From Triglochin maritima (Eukaryota; Streptophyta; Magnoliopsida; Alismatales; Juncaginaceae), in assembly GCA_963682175.1 (NCBI GenBank), contig OY821772.1, positions 20,514,743-20,578,742 of the forward strand: a stretch of 64,000 nt of DNA, read 5' to 3'. Below, in pieces: positions 33,440 through 42,919 of the stretch. Position numbers and translations under genes: made by a program. Position 1 is the stretch's first letter. Every line of letters starts with the position of its first letter. Below the pieces are notes generated by a model. That model searched no databases and was not told the DNA's origin. It saw nothing but the letters and a program-made list of their open reading frames with translations.

Positions 33440-33732
33440 TGTAACGTTCTCGAACAGCAGAAAATTTAAAATTTTAAAACATACAATCAATTGAGGACGT
33501 TACCAAGATAGACACAAGGTGCACCGAGTATATATATAAATATACAGATCTGAGTTTACAACAAGAGGTGATTACATCAAAAGCTATAAGGTGAAATATA
33601 CAATGTAATCACAACAACCTCAAAAAGAGGGGGAAGCAGGATCTGGTCCCAGAAGCTCTCCTCCGCAGATATCACCATCCCGAGTATAATGAAAATGCAA
33701 TGAATAATGAATAGCACAATCTGACACAATCA

Positions 33733-34010
33733 GGTCTCAAGGGTCCTCTCACCCCAACACACCACACCCGTGCATACAAGGCACCGCCGGAAAATCATCG
33801 GCCACGGGTCTCAAGTGTCCTCTCACCCAAACCCCACAACACACGTGCACACACGGCACCGCCGGTACAGTCACGGCCACACCACCGGGTCTCAAGGGTC
33901 CTCTCACCCAAACCCCACAACACATGTGCACACACGGCACCGCCGGTACAGTCACGGCCACACCACTGGGTCCCAAGGGTTCTCTCACCCCAACCCCACA
34001 ACACTCGTAC
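33733..34010. repeat. minisatellite of about 81 bp in the F LTR
   Basis: Units beginning GGTCTCAAGGGTCCTCTCACC start at 33733, 33807, 33888 and 33969. The inner part contains GCACCGCCGG. A second pair of units with GCCGTTGCCC and GGCCGGAGAGAC follows at about 34018-34140. Long open frames here are by-products of the repeat. Confidence 0.9.
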
Positions 34011-34210
34011 AACCATCGGGCGACAGTCTGTGCCGTTGCCCAAGAGGCCGGAGAGACAAGCCGCTTTCAAGCGTACAAGCACACCACTATCGGGCGTCAG
34101 TCCGTGTCGTTGCCCCCCGTGAGGCCGGAGAGACGAGGCGTCGTCAAGTCTACTCATAAAATCACGAATCCACCAAAAACGGCAGAAACGGTCGAACGAA
34201 AACTGTTTAA

Positions 34211-34563
34211 CGGTCGACCGATCCTCACCTAGAGAACTGGCCCCACCGAAAAACCCGCCAATCGGTCGACCGGCAAAGGGGGCCCGGTCGACCGAAAAGT
34301 CCCAGTAAGAAAACATTTTCGCAAACCAAACTCCAACGGTCGACCGACCCAACACTCCCTGTCGACCGAAAACCTCCAGAACAAAACTTCCAACAAACCA
34401 CACAACACGGTCGACCGAAACACCACCAGCGATCGACCGAAAAACATCAGTACATATACATCAACAAACCAGTCTACACGGTCGACCGAAACCACACTTC
34501 CGGTCGACCGGACAGTAAGTTAACTTAAGCGTCGGTCTGACGAAGTCAACGAGCGGTCGACCG
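34211..34563. repeat. CGGTCGACCG cluster in F LTR, first part
   Basis: Eight exact palindromes between 34211 and 34563 plus partial copies (GTCGACCG, GATCGACCG). This is a gypsy LTR, otherwise unlike the copia LTRs that carry the same motif. Confidence 0.92.
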
Positions 34564-34571
34564 TTTTGATG

Positions 34572-34576
34572 GTCAA
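34572..34576. repeat. target site duplication of C1, left copy
   Basis: GTCAA here equals GTCAA at 45988-45992 right after the C1 3' LTR. Removing C1 and one copy restores the F LTR. Confidence 0.92.
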
Positions 34577-34699
34577 TGATTGACATAATTTCATGCTTAT
34601 ATTTGTATCTTATATCCATTATCTTACACCTAATCAATGCTACGTGACGAGTTTTATGTTTAGTTTTCAGAAATAAAGAGGTTTGAAGAGAAGAGCCAT

Positions 34700-34805
34700 G
34701 AAAGGACCCAAAAGCAGGAAAAATGACCTAATTGTGAGACCTGGGGACCAAGATGCAAGGGAGAAGGACCTGATCGTAAGACAGAAGGACCTAAGAGCAA
34801 AACAG
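34700..34805 (+). repeat. GGACCTAATTG-type minirepeats in C1 U3
   Basis: Phrases GGACCCAAAAGCAGG, GACCTAATTGTGAGA, GGACCAAGATGCAAGG, GGACCTGATCGTAAGA and GGACCTAAGAGCAAAA follow each other at about 21-23 bp. Similar phrases recur in the D and E LTRs. Confidence 0.75.
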
Positions 34806-34946
34806 GAAACTCCACACCATCATGAGGAGTATTTTGTCAATTCGATTCGGGTCGGAGATCCACTAAACAAGTTAGATGCATCCAAGACCAAGAAACACAC
34901 CAAGGAAAGCCCACCAGAAGACCCAGACGGATCTGGGCTTTATAGG

Positions 34947-34981
34947 CCGCCAATTGGCGGTCTGGAACCGCCAATTGGCGG
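34947..34981. repeat. paired 14-bp palindromes CCGCCAATTGGCGG
   Basis: Perfect palindromes at 34947-34960 and 34968-34981, 21 bp start to start, separated by TCTGGAA. They lie about 120 bp upstream of the TATA box. The pair is unchanged in the 3' LTR at 44804-44817 and 44825-44838. Confidence 0.95.
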
Positions 34982-35103
34982 TCTGGATCATGCAAGATCC
35001 GCCCCAACTTCTCCTGGACTTGTATTAGTGTTCGTTTAGGCTATTTTTGGTATTGGTTTAGTCCCACATCGGGGGATTGTCCCCGATTAGCTTTTTCCAT
35101 GCT

Positions 35104-35111
35104 TATAAATA
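35104..35111 (+). promoter_or_regulatory. TATA box of C1 5' LTR
   Basis: TATAAATA in GCTTATAAATAGAAC, also at 44961-44968 in the 3' LTR. Confidence 0.7.
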
Positions 35112-36136
35112 GAACTCTTCACCTTCCATTGTAATGACCCATTGTTTGGTGGCATTCTCTCTACTAAGGAGTGAGCCTTGAAGCAATAACTCAAGGTGGA
35201 GAAGGATGCTACCTTCAATGTGAGTCATTGTTAATAAAAGTTTATTTGTTTCTTTTAATCTTGTTTTGTTATGTTGTTTGTTTTGTGTGGGTTGTTTTAC
35301 TTTGTTTAATTTCTTGTTTAGTAATTTTAGTATCTTAGTTAAATGTTTTCTTTACTTAGTCTAATCAGTAGTGTAATGAGTAGTGAGTAGTTCCATCCCC
35401 ATTTGGGGGGTGGAGAAATATGTGATATAATTATGTAGTGTATTAAGTGTGTGTTATTTTTATCCATTGAGCTTTATATGATTTCCATAACCATCTAATG
35501 GATCTCCACTCTTATCTTTGATATGCTAATGCTCTTGAATGAAGCTTAGCTTATGCTTTGATTAGTGGACCTATTTTATGGGGAATGATAAGGTTAGGAT
35601 ATGGATGAAGTTAATATTGGAAACACAATTTGTAATGTATGTGCTCTTGTTGCCTTTACCTTAGCTAATGTCTTGTATGTTTTAATGATGTAGTGAAATC
35701 TTAATTCATGTAGAGGCATAGTAGGGTATAGTCTTTATACTTGAGTTCATGTAGCTTCATTCCAATTATTGTCTTGTATGTTTTAATGATGTAGTCTTAT
35801 CTTAATTCATGTAGAGGCAAAGTTGGATGTAGTTTTATGATTTCATGCACTACATGTTGTGAGGAGCTTAATGAACACACACACACTTCTTTATGTTCAC
35901 ATTATTTCTCTACCCCCTTTTGGGGTTTAGTTTTATTGCTTATCTTCATTTCCTTTTGCATTCTAGTTTAGCATTGTAGTGTAGTTTAGTGTAACCAACC
36001 TTTCTTCCCTTTCTTTACCTCTCGCCTTTGCACAAACCAAGTGTCGACACACCTCCCAGTGGACGACCCGTATTTGCCACCGCTTCAACGCGGCCGTGCA
36101 CTTGCGGTAGAAATATAAAACGATCAATCAAGTTTT

Positions 36137-36154
36137 TGGCGCCGTTGCCGGGGA
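36137..36154 (+). promoter_or_regulatory. primer-binding site of C1, tRNA-Asp type
   Basis: TGGCGCCGTTGCCGGGGA begins 7 bases after the LTR end and is complementary to the 3' end of plant tRNA-Asp, the primer usual for Athila-like elements. Confidence 0.9.
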
Positions 36155-36258
36155 GGTGCTCTGTCCAGACGTTGGTTTGGACGATTCGAGGGGTTTTTAA
36201 TTTTTTGTTTTCAGTTTTTCTTAGTGGCAGGGAACCTGAGGATCAAGGGGAAGCGACT

Positions 36259-37457
36259 TGATGCATTGCATACATTGCATCATATGTCTTTCATTTAGAT
36301 TACTTTTATATCAATAAATGCTACTAAGGTATGTGTTTAGTCTTATTTACAGAATACAGGGACCTGAATGCAAATTACCCACATCCCGAGCATAAACGCG
36401 TACAAAAGACTCGTTTCTATCATAAAGACCAAGTTCAAGTTTATCGGGTTTCAAATGGAAATGTATCCAAGCATAAAAGCATTGAAGACCTAATTACGAA
36501 AAGAACAAGGACTTAAGCACAAAAGTAGCCGGGGACTTAATTGCAAAAAGTCAAGGACCTAATTGCAAATCACGAGTAGCTTTTATTATTATGGAGAAAA
36601 TATAAAGAAAAATCAATGTGGGTCTCCAAATATATGAAGAAATTAATTCGGATCTCCAAAGATATGCAAGAATCAATCCAGACGCGCAAATGACATTGAA
36701 ATCATACCATAAACACACAGGAAAAATCCGGGTCGATTCGGAGCCAAAAAGGTGGCGATTCCGCCGCACCTCAAGAGCAAATTGCGGCGAATCCGCCGCA
36801 CCAAATTAGACTCATGCTCTAAAAATTTTACCGGTTGCGTGTTGACGCGTGTACTTTCTTATTTCATGCTTAGGTCCCTTGTATCGGCTATAAATAGCCC
36901 CGAGAACGATGTTGTGAGGAGTTCTTCCTTTTGTTCCATAATTTAGCAATAAAATTTTGTTTCTTTTATTTTATGTTTTTAATTTTCTTTTCTTAGTTTC
37001 TCTAGGACCCCTTCTCCCTCCCTCCATCTATGAGTTTCTAACTCTTTCCAAAGGGTGGGGGTGACGGATTTAGGGTGATGAGAAGAGAAGATGTTATTAT
37101 TTTAATTTTGTATTAGTATGTTTTGATTACTTGAGTTTATGTTAAATCATTTATCATGTAATGCTTTATAACTAATATGATTTATTATAAGTTTCAGAAT
37201 TCTCTAATCTAAACCCGATATCTAAACCTCCACCCAACGGAATTCACCATCTTTGTTCTTGTTTTAGTTTTATTTGTTCATGTTTCTTGCTTTAGATAAT
37301 TAAAACCCAAAAATCTCAAAACCAACCTTATTATTGTTCTCTCTCTCTCTAATCGAAAATCCAAAAATAACAATATCTCTCCCTCCTTGTGTTCGACCCG
37401 TATTTGCCATGTCTTCATTGATACCGTGCACTTGCGGTATAAATTTAAATCTCATCA
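36259..37457 (+). repeat. D first LTR (1199 bp)
   Basis: It starts TGATGCATTGCATAC and ends AAATCTCATCA. It contains minirepeats at 36485-36572 (GACCTAATTACG, GGACTTAATTGCAAAA, GGACCTAATTGCAAAT). GC-rich inverted repeat GCGGCGAATCCGCCGC lies at 36784-36799. The end resembles C1's LTR end. Confidence 0.93.
36889..36896 (+). promoter_or_regulatory. TATA box of D first LTR
   Basis: TATAAATA in GGCTATAAATAGCCCC, about 90 bp downstream of the GC-rich inverted repeat; also at 42184-42191. Confidence 0.72.
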
Positions 37458-37463
37458 AGTTTT

Positions 37464-37481
37464 TGGCGCCGTTGCCGGGGA
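37464..37481 (+). promoter_or_regulatory. primer-binding site of D
   Basis: TGGCGCCGTTGCCGGGGA, identical to that of C1. A second identical copy lies at 42759-42776 after the second LTR. Confidence 0.9.
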
Positions 37482-38869
37482 GGCGACGCAAATTTTGTGT
37501 TTTCGTGTTTTCGATTTTATCCTGTCTACCTTGTGCGCGATCTAAGTATTTTAATTTGTGTAGCAGGAGACAACAGAGCGCGCGGCGAAATCCGGGAGCG
37601 TTCTGAGACACTTGGGCGGCGGAATCGCCGCATCTTCAAGAGGATTTGCGGCGGAATCGCCGCACAATCTAGGGCTCTGGTCTTCATTTTTCTCTGGGGT
37701 CGTCGGCATCTCTGGGTGGTCGCATTGAGCTACTGGAATTTCCGAGAGCGGGCGGCGAACCCGACTGAGCATTGCGGAGGTAACTTTTCTTGCCTTTCTC
37801 GTAAAATCTGAATAGTTGAAAAGTTTCCTTTCGTAGAATTGCACGTGTTAGGGTTACAATTCCATAATTGGCAATAATTCAACTCTGACCTGAAATTGGC
37901 AAAATTAGAAAGACCTTAGTGCATGCATCATATGATGTTTTGCTTGCATTATTCTTGCTAAATTCTTGCAAATTAATACTTGTTGAAGATTGCTGGAGGC
38001 AAGGTATGTATCGAGGTTTTTATCGATTGCATTAGAGCATATAATTTAGTTGCATACAACCTTGCAATTGCCCCCATTAAAAGGACCATTGTTTGACTAT
38101 CTTTTCTAGATTTAAGTTAAACTATCTTAAGGGCGACTCCGTAGGAAAAGATACGGTGGGGATTTCATCACCCTCCCGTAGCCCACAAACCACAATCCTG
38201 AAGTGTCGCCTAAGCCTAAAATTTAAAATCAATTAGACATTGGCCCTAAGGACTCGGACTCAATTAAGGAGGAGATTGGTTTGACTTGCTATGACCTGAA
38301 GCTAATTGAATTCAATTTGGTGTCTAGAAAGTGTTTTTGTGTCGACGAAAGTCTTCCAAGCGACGTGGTTGTCTAATTGGCACCGACTCTGTCGGAAGCG
38401 CCCCCACTAGCTATACACTAACTGGCCAACTTGGTTTGATTGGTGAGGGAGGTGAATCAAGTAAACTAATTCGACTCAACCAGTTAGGAGTCGTCTAGAT
38501 CTAAGTGACACTAGGTCTAGGATTGTTTTGACCGTGCTTGTTCAGGAAATTTCTGACCAACCCTAATTTTTATCCTTTAGAGTTAAGTTTCCGTTCTCTT
38601 CTGAGTCATCTTATTCTCACCTACTTATACGTTCTAGTCTCCTCCCCTTTACATTCTCTATTAGCATTTTAGGGTCGAGTCGAGAATTTGTGCTTGCTTA
38701 GCCTCATAAGGGTAAGAGTACTTGACTCAAGAGTGTTGTGATGGATGGTTACATGAGCAACCATTCATATCATTGTTGGGACTAGGACAATGCTTCCTGG
38801 TATTCTAAAACCATGCAACATGGGGTGGCTCAGACCAACACCCCATATGGGTGAGACAATCCTAATTGT
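37482..38869 (+). other. D leader
   Basis: Long untranslated region with (GC)-rich stretches such as GGCGGCGGAATCGCCGC. It shares words with the E leader (GGAAGCGCCCCCACTAGC, GTTAGGAGTCGTCTAGA). From about 38740 a reading frame homologous to the ORF below exists but has TAG and TGA stops, so the real start is uncertain. Confidence 0.65.
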
Positions 38870-40213
38870 ATGACTGAACAATCTTCATATTGGGGTAACA
38901 TGAGAGAGGAACCGACTGCTAGACCACAATCTAGTTATGTCGGATCATATGCTGGTCAACAAACTGAGAATTTACAACAAGCTTTTGCCTCTTTCATGAG
39001 TAGGACAGACAACATGAGTGCACCGGTGGCTCCAGTAGCCGTACCGTGCGACTGTTGTGGGTTGAGTGGTCATGTTATCGGGGAATGCCCTTATGTTCTC
39101 CCAGAGCCTGAGTATGAGCATACTTTTTCCCAAAACGCTCAAAATGACTATTACGCATCCGCGTACAACCCGAGAGTGATGGATTCGTGGAGAAAAAATT
39201 CCTATCCAAATTCTTATACTTCATTTTCACCTCAGTATCCTCCTCCCGAATACCCAGAATTCTACCAACTCCCCACGTCAAATCATTATTCTCAGCCCAT
39301 CAACACCCAATCCCATAATTTCACAAGCTCAAACTTGGACCTCATAGCTGACCACGTACCTAATTCCTTGGAACAAACTTTCCTTACGTACATGGAATCC
39401 ACTCAACGATCCGTACAAAATATAACATCGCATTTGAGTCAAATGATACAACAATTAGGTGAACGTAAGGAGAGTAACTTTTCGTGTCAACATGAGGATC
39501 CACCTTTTGATATCGAACCACCACCACATCCACAAATTCAAAGCACAATCTGTCAAAGCCAAACTCCTAGTCAGTCTGAAGGACTTGGGGTTTCAATTCA
39601 CGATCACTTAGTGGAGGATTCGATACACATTGACCAATTTCATCATGAGTCGGCCCAGGATTGTGCCTTATCTTCGTGCCCCGTGGCCCTTGAGCCACAT
39701 GATCTTCATGTTGTGCCTCTTAAGGACTCACTTCCGGTGGAGCAAGAGCTCCCTAGCACCCTCAATTTCAAACAACCTGATGAGAGTTTGCCTCTCACTA
39801 TCGTTCCTGATCATCTTGGAAATGATGGAACATCAAACGACTACAGTGCTCATGAGGGTATTAGGAGTTCCTTGGAGGATACCTTGGGTATGAGACCCAT
39901 TTTATGTTTACCCGGTGAGTCGGACTTGCCTAACGAGGCTCCTGACCTCGCTCCGACGCACCAGCCAGTTGGTTGGAGAGTTTGGATTGACGATCATAAC
40001 TTCAGTACCGCAACGGAAGAAACTCTTCTTCCGTTGCTCCCTATTTCCCAAACTCTCGAGAGGTTCAAGTTCTTTCAGTTTGATCCTTTGTGTGAGACGC
40101 TTTTGCGTCCAATTCATGAACCTCTCATTTCTTCTTGTGCTCTTTGTGAAGGGGGCCCACGCATGAATATTTTGGCCCCGCGTGGTGTCATGTTCCCTTT
40201 TCAGGTGCACTGA
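38870..40213 (+). CDS. gag-derived zinc-knuckle protein of element D
   Basis: A 447-residue open frame. It has a perfect CCHC knuckle at residues 60-73 (CDCCGLSGHVIGEC). After it, NAQNDYYASAYNP and a Pro/Tyr/Ser-rich linker match the segment after the knuckle in the E Gag. A coiled segment ending IQQLGERKESN matches GEREKG of E. Capsid-type gag sequence before the knuckle and protease after it are absent. The last 240 residues are acidic and unlike any domain I recognise (SIHDHLVEDSIHIDQFHHE, LPVEQELPSTLNFKQ, MNILAPRGVMFPFQVH). The frame upstream continues past two stops, so the original start was probably further 5'. It may bind nucleic acid or serve as an accessory Gag; this is inference. 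Confidence 0.7.
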   Translation: MTEQSSYWGNMREEPTARPQSSYVGSYAGQQTENLQQAFASFMSRTDNMSAPVAPVAVPCDCCGLSGHVIGECPYVLPEPEYEHTFSQNAQNDYYASAYNPRVMDSWRKNSYPNSYTSFSPQYPPPEYPEFYQLPTSNHYSQPINTQSHNFTSSNLDLIADHVPNSLEQTFLTYMESTQRSVQNITSHLSQMIQQLGERKESNFSCQHEDPPFDIEPPPHPQIQSTICQSQTPSQSEGLGVSIHDHLVEDSIHIDQFHHESAQDCALSSCPVALEPHDLHVVPLKDSLPVEQELPSTLNFKQPDESLPLTIVPDHLGNDGTSNDYSAHEGIRSSLEDTLGMRPILCLPGESDLPNEAPDLAPTHQPVGWRVWIDDHNFSTATEETLLPLLPISQTLERFKFFQFDPLCETLLRPIHEPLISSCALCEGGPRMNILAPRGVMFPFQVH

Positions 40214-41521
40214 CCCACTCTTGAGGTTTCCATTTGATGTCTCTTGACAAATGAAGATGGGAACGTATGTTTGTACATAGTTATATATGTATAACAATAA
40301 GTATAAAAAAAAATAAAAAATAAAAAATAAAATCTGTTGTATTTATCTCTTCTTTAGCATCTCACAGGTTTTTGAGGGAATGCGGGTTTTTGTCCATCAA
40401 TAGAGCCATGAACTTTCCTTTGTACTTCACGTTGGTGAGATCTTTCCTTTTTCATGCATAAATCCATGTACTATCTTGCTCGCATACATTGAGGACAATG
40501 CATGATTTAGGTGTGGGGGGGTGTTTATGTATCTATCTATCTATATATATTTCTGTGTAAAAAAAAAAAAATTCAATATTTCATGACATAGCTTAAGATT
40601 GAACTGCCAAAACCCGTGTACAAATTGCATTAAGTTTTTGTTCCTTATTATATAGTTCTGCTTGTAGAAATTATGACATAAATCTAAGTTCCAAAGAAAT
40701 AACCCATGACCCGTGTAAGACATGTATGCACTTAAATTGGATGAATCAAATCTTTGAAGTGGTTGATAAAAAGCAGAGGTTGAGGAAAATATACCGGGAA
40801 GTGTGGACTTCTAATAGCAATTAAGCCTTGAGGAAAATAAAAGTAAAAATAAAGTGAGGAAAACACATTTTGCAAAATGATTACAAAAGCCCAAGCCTTC
40901 GAGTCACTGGTCCGTAGGGGTATCTTGAAACCCGGTAACTTGAGTCTGCCAGCTCGGGATTATCGACCAAACTCGCTACACGAATGCAAAAAGGGTATAA
41001 GTGTCAAAAAGAAAAGCAAATGTGTTGAATCACGGAAAAAGGATAAAAAAATAAAAAAATACTTTAAGATACTCAAGGCCCAAAGCTAAAGGAATGATCC
41101 ATGCCATGGTTGATCCAAATGATACTTCACCACCAGAGGAGGCGTGCAAAATAATTTATGTGATAACATGTGTAGAGGGGTTAGTGGTGTGAATGTTGGA
41201 GGAATAAAGACAAAGTCAAACTTTTTATAAGTTAGAACTGTATAATGAGCATGCGAGAACTTCAAGTGAGATGTATAAGGTTAAGGCAGAAGTATTAAGA
41301 GCTATTAATGGAATGTTGAATTAAGACTTTGTGGGTGTGTCAGCTGAAAACCCTCACGAGACAAAACTCGTCCTCTAAGGCAACTTGGAGGTTTAAAGGC
41401 TTGTTGCACATGCTAAGTGCAACCGTGATTCCTACGAAAGTGAGTTAGGATTTCCCTGTTTTTATTTTTTTCTTATCTTCTGTTTTGCTAGGGACTAGCA
41501 AAATCTAGGTGTGGGGGTATT
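40214..41521 (+). other. D 3' non-coding region with two polypurine tracts
   Basis: An internal tract (TTGAGGACAATG then GGTGTGGGGGGGTG, 40489-40527) and the final tract AGGTGTGGGGGTATT (41507-41521) next to the LTR. Between them is DNA conserved in E, including a 70-codon frame (40877-41089) that is not convincing as protein. Confidence 0.75.
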
Positions 41522-42752
41522 TGATGCATTGCATACATTGCATCATATGTCTTTCATTTAGATTACTTTTATATCAATAAATGCTACTAAGGTATGTGTT
41601 TAGTCTTATTTACAGAATACAGGGACCTGAATGCAAATTACCCACATCCCGAGCATAAACGCGTACAAAAGACTCGTTTCTATCATAAAGACCAAGTTCA
41701 AGTTTATCGGGTTTCAAATGGAAATGTATCCAAGCATAAAAGCATTGAAGACCTAATTACGAAAAGAACAAGGACTTAAGCACAAAAGTAGCCGGGGACT
41801 TAATTGCAAAAAGTCAAGGACCTAATTGCAAATCACGAGTAGCTTTTATTATTATGGAGAAAATATAAAGAAAAATCAATGTGGGTCTCCAAATATATGA
41901 AGAAATTAATTCGGATCTCCAAAGATATGCAAGAATCAATCCAGACGCGCAAATGACATTGAAATCATACCATAAACACACAGGAAAAATCCGGGTCGAT
42001 TCGGAGCCAAAAAGGTGGCGATTCCGCCGCACCTCAAGAGCAAATTGCGGCGAATCCGCCGCACCTCAAGAGCAAATTGCGGTGAATCCGCCGCACCAAA
42101 TTAGATTCATGCTCTAAAAATTTTACCGGTTGCGTGTTGACGCGTGTACTTTCTTATTTCATGCTTAGGTCCCTTGTATCGGCTATAAATAGCCCCGAGA
42201 ACGATGTTGTGAGGAGTTCTTCCTTTTGTTCCATAATTTAGCAATAAAATTTTGTTTCTTTTATTTTATGTTTTTAATTTTCTTTTCTTAGTTTCTCTAG
42301 GACCCCTTCTCCCTCCCTCCATCTATGAGTTTCTAACTCTTTCCAAAGGGTGGGGGTGACGGATTTAGGGTGATGAGAAGAGAAGATGTTATTATTTTAA
42401 TTTTGTATTAGTATGTTTTGATTACTTGAGTTTATGTTAAATCATTTATCATGTAATGCTTTATAACTAATATGATTTATTATAAGTTTCAGAATTCTCT
42501 AATCTAAACCCGATATCTAAACCTCCACCCAACGGAATTCACCATCTTTGTTCTTGTTTTAGTTTTATTTGTTCATGTTTCTTGCTTTAGATAATTAAAA
42601 CCCAAAAATCTCAAAACCAACCTTATTATTGTTCTCTCTCTCTCTAATCGAAAATCCAAAAATAACAATATCTCTCCCTCCTTGTGTTCGACCCGTATTT
42701 GCCACGTCTTCATTGACACCGTGCACTTGCGGTATAAATTTAAATCTCATCA
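41522..42752 (+). repeat. D second LTR (1231 bp)
   Basis: Nearly identical to the first LTR but 32 bp longer. The unit CCTCAAGAGCAAATTGCGG plus 13 bp containing the GC-rich inverted repeat is duplicated near 42030-42095. Confidence 0.93.
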
Positions 42753-42919
42753 AGTTTTTGGCGCCGTTGCCGGGGAGGCGACGCAAATTTTGTGTTTTCG
42801 TGTTTTCGATTTTATCCTGTCTACCTTGTGCGCGATCTAAGTATTTTAATTTGTGTAGCAGGAGACAACAGAGCGCGCGGCGAAATCCGGGAGCGTTCTG
42901 AGACACTTGGGCGGCGGAA
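42753..42919 (+). other. second, truncated D leader
   Basis: Matches 37458-37624 including the PBS, up to GGGCGGCGGAAT, then changes abruptly to C1 3' sequence TGGGAAGCG. This is a deletion or recombination junction. Confidence 0.85.

Larger units (their letters stand above)
34577..36130 (+). repeat. C1 5' LTR
   Basis: It begins TGATTGACATAATTTC and ends AACGATCAATCA. It contains degenerate GGACCTAATTG minirepeats (34700-34805), two CCGCCAATTGGCGG palindromes, a TATA box at 35104, and near the end the word CGACCCGTATTTGCCAC shared with D and E. Confidence 0.93.
36259..42919 (+). mobile_element. Athila-like element D, LTR-internal-LTR plus truncated second leader
   Basis: The first LTR (36259-37457) is followed by a PBS, leader, one gag-derived ORF and 3' non-coding DNA, then a second LTR (41522-42752). 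Unusually, the second LTR is followed by PBS and leader again (42753-42919) before C1 sequence resumes. The left end is a clean LTR start after CGACT in C1 leader; no matching duplication is seen on the right. This fits a tandem D copy sharing one LTR, with the rest deleted together with some C1 sequence. Confidence 0.85.

Noticed and set aside
33770..34403. Overlapping open frames of 129 and 202 codons
   Set aside because: They are produced by the minisatellite and palindromes of the F LTR; all frames show the repeat and no domain.
36137..36154. tRNA-Asp gene
   Set aside because: This is the complement of the tRNA 3' end and lies directly after an LTR, so it is a primer-binding site.
38870..40213. 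Envelope-like protein
   Set aside because: No signal peptide or membrane segment; the CCHC knuckle and match to E Gag show that it is gag-derived.
40877..41089. 70-codon basic protein in D
   Set aside because: The corresponding E sequence has stops in this frame; probably non-coding conserved DNA.
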